A DNA stretch of 64,000 bases. It comes from Pseudo-nitzschia pungens. Taxonomy: Eukaryota > Bacillariophyta > Bacillariophyceae > Bacillariales > Bacillariaceae. Location: contig CM074762.1 in the NCBI GenBank assembly GCA_037355855.1, forward strand, positions 4,774,001 through 4,838,000, in the 5' to 3' direction. Below the pieces are notes generated by a model. That model saw nothing but the letters and a program-made list of their open reading frames with translations. It was not told where the DNA came from and did no database searches. The position numbers and the translations under genes were made by a program. Below are positions 1 to 11,278 of this stretch, one piece after another. Position 1 is the first letter of the stretch; each line of letters starts with the position of its first letter.

Positions 1-607
1 TCCAATTTAGAAAAATTTCCCTCAACCTCAATTTTTTTTTCCACTTTCACTGCATAATCATACTAACAAAAACAACTCCATCAAAAATTGTAACAAAATA
101 ATATGTGAATATTGTATCTAGCCCAATTTTTTACAAGGATTATGAATATGTAACTGCTTTTCAGTCTAGATGGATGGAAGATAAAGTAATTTATTTGGAT
201 GGATGGTCCAAATTTTGATTCCAAGTGGAAGCTTTTAATTGAATAAAAATAAAAAACGGATGACGGACGGACGATCCGATTTTGTATTTTATATTCCAGG
301 TGGAAGGCACAGATCACTGGTAGTTTGAATCAGCAATATCAGACAGCAGATGGATGTAAACTGAAAAAGGTACTTACTACTTGACTCTAAACTATATGCG
401 TGAACCGCATATCAAATTTAAAAGTTGGAGAGTGATTGGAAGTGTACTTGATAAGTTGGTTAATCAGGTACACTTTTACTAGTGATATGCAGTAAATTAT
501 GAGAAGAAAAAAATTGACTGAGGGAATTTTTTTTAATTTGGACCACACATGGAATATGAATCGCCGATTTTTAGTGATGGTGGCACACCCCTTCTAATTA
601 TGACCCC
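1..607. other. AT-rich intergenic DNA, no gene seen
   Basis: The stretch is AT-rich and holds only short open frames with no recognisable protein similarity or codon bias. I see no RNA gene, TIR or LTR edge in it. It borders an LTR scrap that starts near 608. Confidence 0.5.
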
Positions 608-845
608 TTCTCAGCTCCCTCCACTATTCACTCTTTCTTTTCCACTCTAAAATAAACACTAACCTTATCATGCCCTCCCCTTCCGATGATCCCGATGTAC
701 CTCTACTAGGGGAGTATCTTGTAGTAACTAAGTGTATGCAATAGCGTTCGAACAGTATCCCCTGTAGTCTCACTATTTGCCAGCGCTCCGTGCTGTACTG
801 TTGTTATTGCTATCCCTATTTGCTGACGAGCAATATCTCCACATT
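608..845 (+). repeat. Partial LTR of the A/B Copia family
   Basis: This segment aligns by eye with the last ~240 bp of the LTRs of element B (about 22380-22635) and, reverse-complemented, of element A (20522-20770). Shared landmarks are the 'TCATGCCCTCC' block, the 'GATGTACCTCTA' and 'GGGGAGTATCTTGTAGTA' blocks, and the terminal 'GACGAGCAATATC'. The 5' part of the LTR is missing, so it is a degenerate fragment and not a complete solo LTR. Confidence 0.6.
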
Positions 846-1559
846 GATTGCTATCATGCTCTGTAGTATATATAGTATATACCGCGCGAATCCCGCGTTT
901 TTCTATTTCCGACCACTTCTTTTCTACTATTACTACCGGTAAACCTTACTCGTACGGTAGACAGTTGTTGCAGCCGGACCCTTATTGACAAAGAAGGCAA
1001 CCTTTGGAATCACTTCTTGCCTACCGTATTTTTTTCCGACGCAAAGAGGAGCAAGGAGCCACCGATTGGAAATTTCAAGGAAGGTAACTTTACTTCGTAT
1101 TTCCTCCTAAGATCTTACCTGTACATGTACCGGTACTCACCGTTTCCCGGACGGAAAGACGCCCCACCCAGATTGTCGACCTCGGAGATTTGACTTTTTT
1201 TTACTACGTTTACAGTAATTCGAAGGGACTGCCACCGGGCCTCCAGCTGGTCCTTTGATTGTGCAGACAGCTTGAATGTCATCAACTGCGAATATGGATG
1301 GAATTTTGATCAAATGCACTTGATCTAACAACATCTGGATTGTGGGCTACGTGTAGTGCACATATGACAATAGGAAACAATTCGATGGACAGAGTAGCGA
1401 TCCAAGGAACTTGTTGTTTCGTTTACTAAACACTGGAAAAATGATAGAGGGTATTTATGTATTCAACCAGCTTGCACAGGGAAATATGCGTCTTTTTCTA
1501 TCGCTCGATACGAAGTTACCAGCCAATTTTGAAAACAAATTTCAAGATTGCGGAGGGCC
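846..1559. other. Intergenic DNA between LTR scrap and paralogue 1
   Basis: No supported gene. It contains short KpnI-like 'GGTACC/CGGTAC' motifs scattered as elsewhere in the window. Small open frames here show no recognisable domain. Confidence 0.4.
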
Positions 1560-3267
1560 CTGCGATAGTACATTTTCAACATGCCAATGTACCAGCGTTG
1601 TGTCTGTTACTGCGCCCTTATACCTGTACATTCACGCGAACTATATTCGGTTGTGGAGGGCCCTGCGGATTCGCTTAATTCGCATTCACATTCGCTTCCT
1701 CTTGTCGATCCCAGTACATTTCCAGTTTGTTTTGGTGCTCTCCCGCAGCAGGGTGGCAAGGCCATCCCGGCACGCACTGGGATTCCCGGTTCTGCTGAAT
1801 GATTGCCCTCCGATTCTGGAACAAAAAGACGCTGGTTTCCCAGGTCCGGGCCCGGTCGATCGTGAAATCATTTCTCAGGCTCTGCCAGTACCGCTCCTTC
1901 AGATTAATGGTGAGGGGAAACTCGTCCGCGGGCTTACCCGATAAATCTCCGTAGCTCATTGGGTCGTCCGGGTTCAGATGGTCCATGCTGTCAGAAGTGA
2001 TGGCCCGCCCGTTCACAGAAAAGGCGGATTCTTCCAGCCGGAACTCCCGTCGCCAGCAGTTCCTAAAATTGCTGCCTTGGTTATCCCCAGGGGAGCTGCA
2101 CTCCGGCAACTCGTACATGTAAGCGTGATTTATGTGGGCGTCTCTGGGGAATTCCCGTTTGTCGCCTGGGAGCGCAATGCCGACTCGCGAATATCCGGAG
2201 GAGCGGCAATAAAATGGTTTTCGTCGCAATCCTGCCAGGCCACTGGAAATGCCCCTGGCAGCAAACTCTGCCGCATCCAGCAGGTACACCTCCCGGTTGT
2301 GCCACTCGATGTAGTCCTCTCCGCACAAATGCCACCAGGTTGTTTCGAGGTCGACCGGAGAATCGGGGTTTTCTTTGAGTTGCCCCTTCCGGTTGTGCAT
2401 GGTTTGTCGTAGTGCCTTGTCCTGGCTCCATTCAACCCCCGAGTTGTGGAGTCCATCGTCGGCGTCCAGATTGGTCTCGATCATCAATATGGGTTTGGTA
2501 GTGGTGTCATTGTTGGTGTTATTTTCGTCTTTGTTTTTCTTCTTTCCTTCCACCGCATCGAGAGCCCCCAAAAAAAGATCCTTGTTCCCGGTGAGGATTT
2601 CCACCTCGCCCTTCCTGTAAGCTTCCGCAACTACCGGCAACCCAATGCCATTGCGGTCGGCTCCTGGGACCCCGGCCCCGTCCTCCGACCACTTGATGTT
2701 GTCGGTCAGCACCAGGTAGGCGTTTTCTTCCGGAAAGTGTTTCTTGCCCATCAGTTCCCTGGCTTCGTTAATGATCCCCTTGTCCAGGCTGGGATCCATG
2801 AGCACGATCCAAAAAAAGTTCTGCCGTGTCTGGTACTTGATGGACGGCCAGGTAAAGGTCTTGAACAACAAAAAGTGTGCCCTTGTCAGCTCGTACTTGT
2901 TGGACGTCCCCTCCTTGGGCCCCTGTCCCACCATGAAGCGCGTCAGGACGCTGTGAATGAGATCGAACGGAGCGTCCGGTGCGGTCGGATTCTTCAGAGA
3001 GAACTTGTACACGGGCTTCGATTCGTCTAGATAGGCTACTCGTTCTCGTTTTCGGAAAGATGACAGTGACGATGACAACGAACTTGGCGCGCCATTTCCA
3101 TTGATCAAGTTCCCCGTCAGATAGCTCGTCGCAAAAAGAAATGGCACTACCGAAAGGACAGAAAGACCAACAAATATAAAGAACCACCGTTCCGAGAAGC
3201 TTAGCGCTGGCTTCTTAGGACCGCCGTTAGGTCCCTTGGTCATTGTTGTTCGTGTTGCTATTGGTCT

Positions 3268-3303
<36 letters not shown>

Positions 3304-3345
3304 CGTTTTGTCCCTGCAATTTGAGTTCAATCGGTTGTACGTTGT
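1560..3345 (-). repeat. Segmental duplicate, copy 1 (partner 54723-56515)
   Basis: The rhamnosyltransferase-like gene and about 100 bp on each side are duplicated ~53 kb away in the same orientation. Downstream flank: 'ATGTACCAGCGTTGT' and 'CTGTACATTCA' occur in both at the same spacing. Upstream flank: a (GCTGTT)n-type microsatellite followed by 'TTGAGTTCAATCGGTTG' in both. Similarity fades outside these limits, so the duplicated block is about 1.8 kb and carries the whole gene. Confidence 0.85.
1675..3243 (-). CDS. Putative rhamnosyltransferase-like type II membrane protein, paralogue 1
   Basis: A 522-residue protein read from the Met at 3243; the frame stays open to a Met at 3330, but that extension is a Thr-Ala microsatellite and the Met at 3243 is the one conserved in the paralogue. 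Residues ~20-40 form a single hydrophobic segment behind a basic N-terminus, as in Golgi type II glycosyltransferases. The luminal part has 'LTRF' near residue 100, 'WPSIKYQT...FFWIVLMDP' at ~132-151 and 'ETNLDADDGL' at ~256-265. That order fits the Pfam family 'Putative rhamnosyl transferase' (PF11316), whose acidic LDxDD motif probably binds the metal-nucleotide sugar. Sugar specificity is not visible; the rhamnosyl name is a family label. The gene has no introns and is nearly identical to 54836-56413 except in the TM/stem region. Confidence 0.7.
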   Translation of the reverse strand: MTKGPNGGPKKPALSFSERWFFIFVGLSVLSVVPFLFATSYLTGNLINGNGAPSSLSSSLSSFRKRERVAYLDESKPVYKFSLKNPTAPDAPFDLIHSVLTRFMVGQGPKEGTSNKYELTRAHFLLFKTFTWPSIKYQTRQNFFWIVLMDPSLDKGIINEARELMGKKHFPEENAYLVLTDNIKWSEDGAGVPGADRNGIGLPVVAEAYRKGEVEILTGNKDLFLGALDAVEGKKKNKDENNTNNDTTTKPILMIETNLDADDGLHNSGVEWSQDKALRQTMHNRKGQLKENPDSPVDLETTWWHLCGEDYIEWHNREVYLLDAAEFAARGISSGLAGLRRKPFYCRSSGYSRVGIALPGDKREFPRDAHINHAYMYELPECSSPGDNQGSNFRNCWRREFRLEESAFSVNGRAITSDSMDHLNPDDPMSYGDLSGKPADEFPLTINLKERYWQSLRNDFTIDRARTWETSVFLFQNRRAIIQQNRESQCVPGWPCHPAAGEHQNKLEMYWDRQEEANVNAN

Positions 3346-3965
3346 GATCGATTTTCATGCTTCATGCCCGATATTCTTTTGAGAATCCAAATTTCTGTAC
3401 TGTACATACGGTACCAGTTACGGTACGTTAGCCAGTAATCTTACTTGTTGTGTCAAAAATAAGGTAAGGTTAATTATGTTACTTCATTACGTAGTAAGTA
3501 AGCCTTACGTAACCTTACTTCGTATTATTTATTTCGCAATTGTGGTTATTGTGGCATTATTTACAACACCACAATAGTATGCGCTAATTGGTGAGCAGTA
3601 TTTTTGTCAATCAATCTAACCTACGGTACGTACGGTACAATAATAATGCTAGAGAGACATTGAGAACCTTGACACGTACCCTGAAACATGTTTTGTAAGA
3701 AAAATTCAATGGTGGTTTTGACAAAAGCAAAAAGTTTCTTTTCGAATTCTTACTTTTACTACTACTAGTATTGTTCTTGATAAAATATGATCAACAGGGC
3801 CCTGCAGTAGTAGAATGATGAAAAGAGTAACAAGAGTAATAACAGTGGTGTGAACAGCAGCACACCGAGTGCTGGCAAACAGTGAGTCTACTACTAGTAC
3901 AGAGGATACTGGTCAAGGACTAGTAGTATTCTTGTTGTAAACACTTAGATACCACCAGTACAAGA
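3346..3965. other. Intergenic DNA with a degenerate LTR-like patch
   Basis: No gene supported. Around 3845-3955 the order 'CTGGCAAACAGTGAGTCTAC', 'TACTGGTCAAGG' and 'AAACACTTAGAT' echoes the A-family LTR (compare 4085-4140), suggesting an older LTR scrap beside element A. The rest is AT-rich with TACTACTAGTA runs. Confidence 0.4.
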
Positions 3966-3970
3966 AGATA

Positions 3971-4477
3971 TGCGTTGATATTGCTCGTCAGCAATCTTCG
4001 GGATCTAATCAACTCGTAGATAAATCGTCTTGTACTGGTCTGAAAAATAAGGGAAAGCATTAACAATAATAACACGTATATCCCTGGCAAATGGTGAGAC
4101 TACAGTGGACTGTTCAAGGTCTATTGCATACACTTAGTTACTACAACAAGGTACTTCCCTAGAGGTACATCGGAATCGATCGAAAGGAAGGGCATGATAG
4201 GCTTTTAATTTAGAGTGAAATATAAAGAGTGAATACAGGGAGCTGAGCGCAGCTCAGCTCTGTATCGTATCATGACAGCGTTCCGATAACTCGTATAATA
4301 ACAGCGCTCTGTAGCTCTGGTACTACTGTATTCTATGGAGTGGCGTATCGGAGTATCGATTAATTAGATCGGATCATGCGCTAGCTCACTTGCGCTAGCG
4401 CGTTGGGTAACTGTTTGGGCCGGGTATCCGGTCATGGTACATATTATACACCAATGACCCGGCCCCGACGGTACTAG
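3971..4477 (-). repeat. Element A 3' LTR, distal part
   Basis: This 507-bp segment matches 20522-21022 of the intact 5' LTR almost base for base, starting at TGCGTTGATATT. It stops at TACTAG, where transposon T begins, and the LTR resumes at 11305. Confidence 0.85.
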
Positions 4478-4501
4478 CGTCCGAAAACTGGTTCGCGACC
4501 C
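4478..4501 (+). repeat. Transposon T left terminal inverted repeat
   Basis: 24 bp starting CGTCCGAAAACTGGTT; exact inverse of 11279-11302. The same terminus, somewhat diverged, occurs at 52614-52636. Confidence 0.85.
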
Positions 4502-4899
4502 CTCCCAAGAATTTATTTAGGGGGGTCGCGATTTATTCCTGGCTCATTTTGACGTAGCTCGATTCCTAGCTCTCTCGCGATTCGCAACCTCAATCGCGAC
4601 CGCCTAACTACCTCAATTACGAGAAAAAAAAATAAAGACCCAAATTTTTTTTCAATCTGACTCATTATTACTGACCCTACCATCATTATATATTATGAGA
4701 CTGTTGCAGAAATTCACTCCCAAAAATTGATTTCTCATCCCGACACAAAGTATTTCCCATCACACCCCTCAAGAAATTCATCACAAAAATCACAATTATT
4801 ACCCGAAGCCCAGGAATCGCGACCCCCATGAAAAAAATTTTTGAAACACTATGATGCAAAATATAAGTCTTTCTTTTGATAAATATTGATATTACTCTA

Positions 4900-5290
4900 A
4901 TAATTGTTTATTCTCTGTTCAATTTTCTCACACACGCACACACAAATTTTGGTTTGTTAAAAGAAGTCGTCGTCCTTGAAATCGTCGTCGCTCTTCGTTT
5001 CGATCGTCCTTGTCTTCGTCGTCCTTGAAGTCGTCGTTGCTTCTCGCTTCGATCGTCTTCGTCCTCCCTGAAGTCGTCATTGCTCTTCACTCCAAATTGC
5101 CTTCCTCTTCGTCGTCCTCCCTGAAATCGTCGTCCTCTCTGAAATTGTTGTTGCTCTTTGCTTCCATTGGCTTCGTCGTCCTCTCTGAAATCGTCGTTGC
5201 TCTTCGCTTCGATCGTCTTCGTCGTCCTTGAAATTGTTGTTGCTCTTTGCTCCGATCGTCTTCGTCCTCATGCACACCACACAAATTTTG
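4900..5290. repeat. TCGTCG-rich degenerate tandem repeat in T
   Basis: Irregular repeats of 'GAAATCGTCGT', 'TGCTCTTCGCTTC' and 'GATCGTCTTCGTC' with a ~45-60 bp periodicity. All frames are open over 200 bp because the repeats lack stops, so the short open frames here are repeat products and not genes. Confidence 0.6.
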
Positions 5291-5299
5291 GTTCAAACG

Positions 5300-5830
5300 A
5301 TTTTTAAATAATGGTCATCGTGATAATTTCATCCATACCGGTATCTGTACTGCCAGTAAAGGTCTCCTCACATCGCATCATATTTCATCAGTTGCAATCG
5401 CATCATTTTGTCAGTTGCGATCCCATCATATTTGTCTTGCGATCGCAATATGTGTCAGTTGCCCCGTTGCATCATGTTTCGCATCATTTTTCAGTTGCCC
5501 CGTCGAATTAAAGTTGATTCTTCCCTATCAGTAGCAAGCAGGCAACTCAATGCAGAATTAGAACAATTGAAATCCATTATCAATACCCCAGATCTTGATG
5601 TGCTTCACTCACCGTTGCATTATATTTCATTTGCCGTTGCATCCTATTTCATCAGCAGTTGCGGTCGCCTCCCTATCAGGAGCAAGCAGGCAAGTCAATG
5701 ATGCACAGTTAGACGAATCAAAATCCATTATTAATACCTCCTCCAACCTTGATGTGGTTCACTTACCATTTCCATCTCATTATATTTCAGTTGCCGTCTT
5801 TCTTGTTCCGTTCCGACCCAAAATTATGTG
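5300..5830. repeat. T internal region with ATCGCATCAT-type repeats
   Basis: Repeats of 'GTTGCATCATATTTC' and 'GTTGCGATCGCATC' type. The block 'CTATCAGTAGCAAGCAGGCAACT' (5528-5550), followed by 'GCAGAATTAGAA', recurs inverted at ~51770-51815, and a second internal copy lies near 5675-5700. It therefore defines the T family outside this copy. Confidence 0.6.
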
Positions 5831-6119
5831 AAGTAAGATTTACGACACATGCATTTTCTGTCATGCATGTGTTTGCCGAGAATTGATTTCTTCTACATGA
5901 TAGCAGTAGAGTTACTACTAGTAGTAGTATGTACCGTACTGAAGTAATAGTAGAAACCAGTAGAAAGCTGATGATGGTGATATCGCGCGCCACCTAAACC
6001 ACAGAGAGCCAGCCCCGCTGCGCCATAATTTTGGACTACCTCTTATGTACTACTACCTACGCACTGCAGTAGTATGTAGCAGCAGTGTATAACTGTACTA
6101 CTACTACAAGCAGCAAGAA

Positions 6120-7360
6120 TAGTACTACCTCAGTGAATATACCATCAAATCAAATATCTGAATGAATCTGGCCATTCTTTGTGTGATTCCAGTGTGAATA
6201 TTTCTCATCCTATGCATGGGCAAGACTATTCAAAAAGAAGTATTCAAAAATCACCAATAATTTGGATGTCACCACTGAATAATTAGTAGTTGGCCCAGTA
6301 CTGCGGAATTTACTAGAAAATACTGTAAAATCACATATCTGAATGAATCTGGCCAATCTTTGTGTGATTCCAGTGTGAATATTTCTCATCCTATCCATGG
6401 GCAAGAGTATGCAAAAAGAAGTATTCAAAAATCGCCAATGGTATGGGTGTCACCACTGAATAATTAATATTTGGTCAACTACTGCGGAATTCACTAGAAA
6501 AAAGTAGCAAATCACATATCGGAATGAATCTGGCCAATAGTTGTGTGATTCCAGTGTGAATATTCCTCATACTGTGCATGGGCAAGAGTATGCAAAAAGA
6601 AGTATTCAAAAATCACCAATAATTTGGGTGTCACCACTGAATAATTAATATTTGTTCCACTACTGCGGAATTTACTAGAAAAAAGTACCAAATCACATAT
6701 CTGAATGAATGCGGCCAATAGTTGTGTGATTCCAGTGTGAATATTTCTCATCCTGTGCATGGGCAAGACTATTCAAAAAGAAGTATTCAAAAAACACCTA
6801 TAATTTGGGTGTCACCACTGAATAATTAATATTTGGCCCACTACTGCGGAATTTGCTAGAAAAAAGTACCAAATCACATATCAGAATGAATCTGGCCAAT
6901 ATTTGTGTGATTCCAGTGTGAATATTTCTCATCCTGTGTATGGGCAAGACTATTCAAACAGAAGTATTCAAAAATCACCAATAATTTGGGTGTCACCACA
7001 GAATAATTAATATTTGGCCAACTACTGGAGAATTTACTAGAAAAAAGTACCAAATCACATATCAGAATGAATCTGGCCAATATTTGTGTGATTCCAGTGT
7101 GAATATTTCTCATCCTATGCATGGGCAAGAGTATGCAAAAAGAAGTATTCAAAAATCACCAATAATTTGGATGTCACCACTGAATAATTAATATTTGGCC
7201 CAGTACCGCAGCATTTAGTAGAAACTGCTGTAAAATCAAATATGTGAATGAATCTAGTCAATATTTTGTGATTCCAGTGTGAATATTTCTCATCCTATGC
7301 ATGGGCAAGAGTATGCAAAAAGAAGTATTCAAAAATCACCTATGGTATGGATGTCACCAT
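6120..7360. repeat. 181-bp satellite-like tandem repeat, about seven units
   Basis: The marker 'GATTCCAGTGTGAATATT' recurs at ~6185, 6365, 6545, 6727, 6909, 7091 and 7271, a spacing of 180-182 bp. Units also share 'CATGGGCAAGA', 'AAGAAGTATTCAAAAATCACC' (in parts) and 'GTGTCACCACTGAATAATTA'. Units differ by a few per cent. The array lies entirely inside transposon T. Confidence 0.85.
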
Positions 7361-8080
7361 TGAATAACTGAATAGATCACCTGGTGACAAATGCTTCGCA
7401 GCAAAAATATTTCTATTGCATCGTGATGTAGCAAAAGACATTCCCGTGACGGGACTCGAACCAACAATACCAACTGCATACAATCCAGTAGTGCCACTAT
7501 TACTGTCTACTACTGCTAAACAGGTGTTCTCTCCATCTTTTAATGCTACCACCATCTCGGGGAAGGCTCATCCTGTATAATATGTACCAACACTAAGTTA
7601 CCGTACCTCCACCACTTCGCGCCAAAAGATTTGTACCAGTACCGTACGTACAGTTTATACGTACCGTTTACACCGTACTGGAAACCTACACATCCCCAGC
7701 CTGTACGTACTGTCGGTACCTACTAGGAACGGGTATGCACAGACCTGTCATTTTTTTTCTCAGCCTGTACACTTAGTACTGTAAAGTACGTACATTGCTG
7801 TCATTTTTTCCACTCAGCCTGTACACACAGTACCATAAAGCACGTAATAAAGCACTAAAGCACTACGTCACAGTGGCAGATCGATTTTCCGCCCCACATC
7901 TCCCTCGTACCGGATGTGTCATAATTTTCATTTTCATTTTCATTTTCGTTTCATCTCATGCATCGGAATATTCTGGCCGGTCCAGTTTAACCTAGCCATC
8001 AGGCACCGGGACCATCTCTTTTGAAAAAGACACACATGCTGTGGGGAGCTTGAGAACGGCCGCTCTTGCTTTCTGCTCTG
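7361..8080. other. Unassigned interior of T
   Basis: No gene supported. It contains a (CATTTT)n microsatellite at ~7925-7952 and several GTACCGTAC-type short palindromes. A tRNA-like snippet near 7446 was examined and rejected. Confidence 0.4.
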
Positions 8081-8159
8081 TTGTCTGATTCATATCACGG
8101 AGGTTGGGTGTGTTGAAGTCCTGGAACTACCTGGCTTACCCAGATATACGACGTACTGA

Positions 8160-8500
8160 TATTGAAAACAACGAAGACGAAAATCACAACCGATCGGTGC
8201 GGAGAGGGACGACGAGGACGACGAAGGTACGATCGCTCCAGAGGGGGACGACGGTGGTACGGTCGCTACGATCGCTTCTAACAGGGTGTTTGTTGTTGTT
8301 TTTACTTTTGTCTTTCCATAGGGGAACGACGGCAACGACAAAGAGGAAGGTACGATCGCTTCGGACAGGGACGACGGCGGGTACGATCGCTTCGGACCGG
8401 GACGATCGGGTACGACGAACGACGAACGACGACGACGAACGGTACGATCGCTCCAGAGAGGGCCGACGGGGGTACGATCGCTACGATCGCTTCTAACAGG
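8160..8500. repeat. GACGACGG/TACGATCGCT degenerate tandem repeat
   Basis: Loose repeats of 'GGACGACG...GGTACGATCGCT' with variable spacing. At least five 'GTACGATCGCT' occurrences are present. It leads directly into the minisatellite that follows. Confidence 0.6.
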
Positions 8501-8509
8501 ATGTTTGTT

Positions 8510-10512
8510 GTTATTTTGAGGAACGACGACGCGTTGCTGCTTGCTGCTTGCTGTCGACGCGATAGTTCTTTAAAAAATATTCTCGTGTATTATCCCCCCT
8601 GTATTATCGACGCGTTGCTGCTGTTTGCTGCTTGCTGTGCCCCCCTGTATTATCGACGCATTGCTCCTGCTTGCTGTCCCCCCCCTTGTATTATCGACGC
8701 GTTGCTGCTTCCCACCCTGTATTATCAACGCGTTTCTGCTTGCTGTCCCCCCTGTATTATCGACGCGTTGCTGCTGCTTGCTGTCCCCCCTGTATTTTCG
8801 ACGCGTTGCTGCTGCTCGCTGTCCCACCCCTGTATTATCGACGCGTTGCTGCTGCTTGCTGCTCGCTGTCCCACCCCTGTATTTTTGACGCGTTGCTGTT
8901 TGCTGTTTGCTGTCCCCCCTGTATTATCGACGCGTTTGTATTATCGAGACGCGTTGCTGCTGCTTGCTGTCCCCCCCCTGTATTGTCGACGCGTTCGTTG
9001 CTGCTTCTTGCTGCTTGCTGTCCCCCCCCTGTATTTTCGACGCGTTCGTTGCTGCTTGCTGCTTGCTGTCCCCCCCTGTATTGTCGACGCGTTGCTGCTT
9101 GCTGCTGCTTGCTGTCCCCCCTGTGTTATCGACGCGTTTGTATTATCGAGACGCGTTGGTTGCTGCTTGCTGTCCCCCCTGTATTATCGACGCGTTGCTG
9201 CTTGCTGCTGCTTGCTGTCCCCCCTGTATTATCGACGCGTTTGTATTATCGAGACGCGTTGCTGCTGCTTGCTGTCCCCCCCCTGTATTGTCGACGCGTT
9301 CGTTGCTGCTTGCTGCTCGCTGTCCCACCCCTGTATTTTTGACGCGTTGCTGTTTGCTGCTTGCTGTCCCCCCCCTGTATTTTCGACGCGTTCGTTGCTG
9401 CTTGCTGCTTGCTGTCCCCCCCCTGTATTGTCGACGCGTTCGTTGCTGCTTGCTGCTTGCTGTCCCCCCCTGTATTATCGACGCGTTGCTGCTTGCTGCT
9501 GCTTGCTGTCCCCCCTGTATTATCGACGCGTTTGTATTATCGAGACGCGTTGCTGCTGCTTGCTGTCCCCCCCCTGTATTGTCGACGCGTTCGTTGCTGC
9601 TTGCTGCTCGCTGTCCCACCCCTGTATTTTTGACGCGTTGCTGTTTGCTGCTTGCTGTCCCCCCCCTGTATTTTCGACGCGTTCGTTGCTGCTTGCTGCT
9701 TGCTGTCCCCCCCCTGTATTTTCGACGCGTTCGTTGCTGCTTGCTGCTTGCTGTCCCCCCCTGTATTATCGACGCGTTGCTGCTTGCTGCTGCTTGCTGT
9801 CCCCCCTGTATTATCGACGCGTTTGTATTATCGAGACGCGTTGCTGCTGCTTGCTGTCCCCCCCCTGTATTGTCGACGCGTTCGTTGCTGCTTGCTGCTC
9901 GCTGTCCCACCCCTGTATTTTTGACGCGTTGCTGTTTGCTGCTTGCTGTCCCCCCCCTGTATTTTCGACGCGTTCGTTGCTGCTTGCTGCTTGCTGTCCC
10001 CCCCCTGTATTTTCGACGCGTTCGTTGCTGCTTGCTGCTTGCTGTCCCCCCTGTATTGTCGACGCGTTCGTTGCTGCTTGCTGCTTGCTGTCCCCCCCTG
10101 TATTATCGACGCGTTGCTGCTTGCTGCTGCTTGCTGTCCCCCTGTATAAATTTCTTTTTCGACATAAATCCCTCTACAATTTGTACTGGAAAATCGAATT
10201 TTTTGATTGCCTCGTTCACTCATCACCTCTATCTGCTTGCTGCTTCTTGCTGTCCCCCCTGTATTATCGACGCGTTGCTGCTGCTTGCTGTCCCCCCTGT
10301 ATTATCGACGCGTTGCTGCTGCTTGTTGCTGCTTGCTGTCCCCCCTGTATTATCGACGCGTTGCTGCTTGCTGTCCCCCCTCGTACTATCGACGCGTTGC
10401 TGCTGCTTGATGCGTGCTGACCCCCCCCTGTATTATCGACGCGTTGCTGCTGCTTGCTGTCCCCCCCTGGATTATCGACGCGTTTGTATTATCGACGCGT
10501 TGCTGTTTGTAT
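8510..10512. repeat. ~2 kb GC-rich minisatellite with a 291-bp higher-order unit
   Basis: The basic unit is about 40 bp: 'TGTATTATCGACGCG' plus 'TTGCTGCTTGCTG' plus a C-tract of 5-8 (TCCCCCC). Variants alternate TATTATCG, TATTTTCG and TATTGTCG, and 'CGAGACGCG'. A block repeats three times with an exact 291-bp step (starts at about 9361, 9652 and 9943), so higher-order amplification has occurred. A short unique insert (10148-10232) interrupts it. Long frames are open on both strands only because the unit has no stop codon. Confidence 0.85.
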
Positions 10513-10514
10513 TA

Positions 10515-10904
10515 TCATGAGGTATGGATAGAAGTTGTTGCGGCGGTGTTCGTTTCGGCAAGGGAGGGGGGGATTTGTGGTCCATTCTGTGTCATTGTCA
10601 GTCCATACTGTGATGGTGTGTGTCGGACCAAAGGGAGGGTGACTTCGGCTTTCGCAGAAGAAATAAAATCCATAAGATCGTTCTTAACATAATAAGTTCG
10701 GCAATCACTGTTGGAATAGAGATGCCTGGAGAGGCCTTGAGATACATATCGGTAGGTGTGAAAGTGGCTCGATTCTTGTTTGTATCCCTTGAAGGATTTT
10801 GATTTTCTTCTTCTTCCGGAGGCAATGCAGTTGCGACATTGGAATGTCTTGGGTATTCTGGGCTCATTGGCAAAGTGCCTTGGGTCGGAGGAAGCTTTCG
10901 GCAT
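10515..10904 (-). pseudogene. Truncated T-encoded protein with Cys/His cluster
   Basis: The reading starts with an ATG at 10904, about 375 bp inside the right TIR and reading inwards, as an element-encoded gene would. It encodes ~129 residues before running into the minisatellite. A cluster CRNC (near residue 23) and H-x5-C in 'SRHLYSNSDC' (near residue 60) could be a zinc-binding DNA-recognition region. I do not recognise the family. The position and abrupt end at the repeat array suggest the N-terminal relic of a larger transposon protein. It could also be a chance frame. Confidence 0.35.
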
Positions 10905-11278
10905 GGTGGTGTGTGTTTTTGTGATGCGATTCCGGTATGTGATGTGACACCACTGAAAAAAAAAGTTGACAAAGGTGCGTGACGAAACACTTTTGTGTGA
11001 TTGAAGTAAATTGGATTAAAAATTATTTGTTGTGTTGAGTCAAGTGTGTCAAATGTGTAAAATGGAATGAAAATGTGAAGAGGGACTGAATGTCAGGGTC
11101 TAGAACAGAACATTTCCGTCGACACGTTGGGGGAGTTGAGAAAAGGGAGAAATGTGGTTGAGAATAATGGAAAAAAGTGGAGAATAATGGAAAAAAGGTT
11201 GTGAAATAAAAAATTGGGGTCGCGTTTTTTTTAGACAAGTCGCGATTGGGTCGCGATCCGGTCGCGATTGGTCGCGAT

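Noticed and set aside
6120..7360. CRISPR-like regular repeats
   Set aside because: Units are contiguous ~181-bp tandem monomers without unique spacers, and the genome is eukaryotic.
7440..7560. Snippet GACGGGACTCGAACC resembling an inverted tRNA T-arm
   Set aside because: The T-stem does not pair properly and no acceptor, D-arm or anticodon arm could be folded around it.
8501..10520. Open frames of 639, 537 and 255 codons (Cys/Leu/Pro-rich or Gln/Ser-rich) on both strands
   Set aside because: They are products of a stop-free minisatellite; overlapping frames in three registers and on both strands say the same repeat and show no domain.
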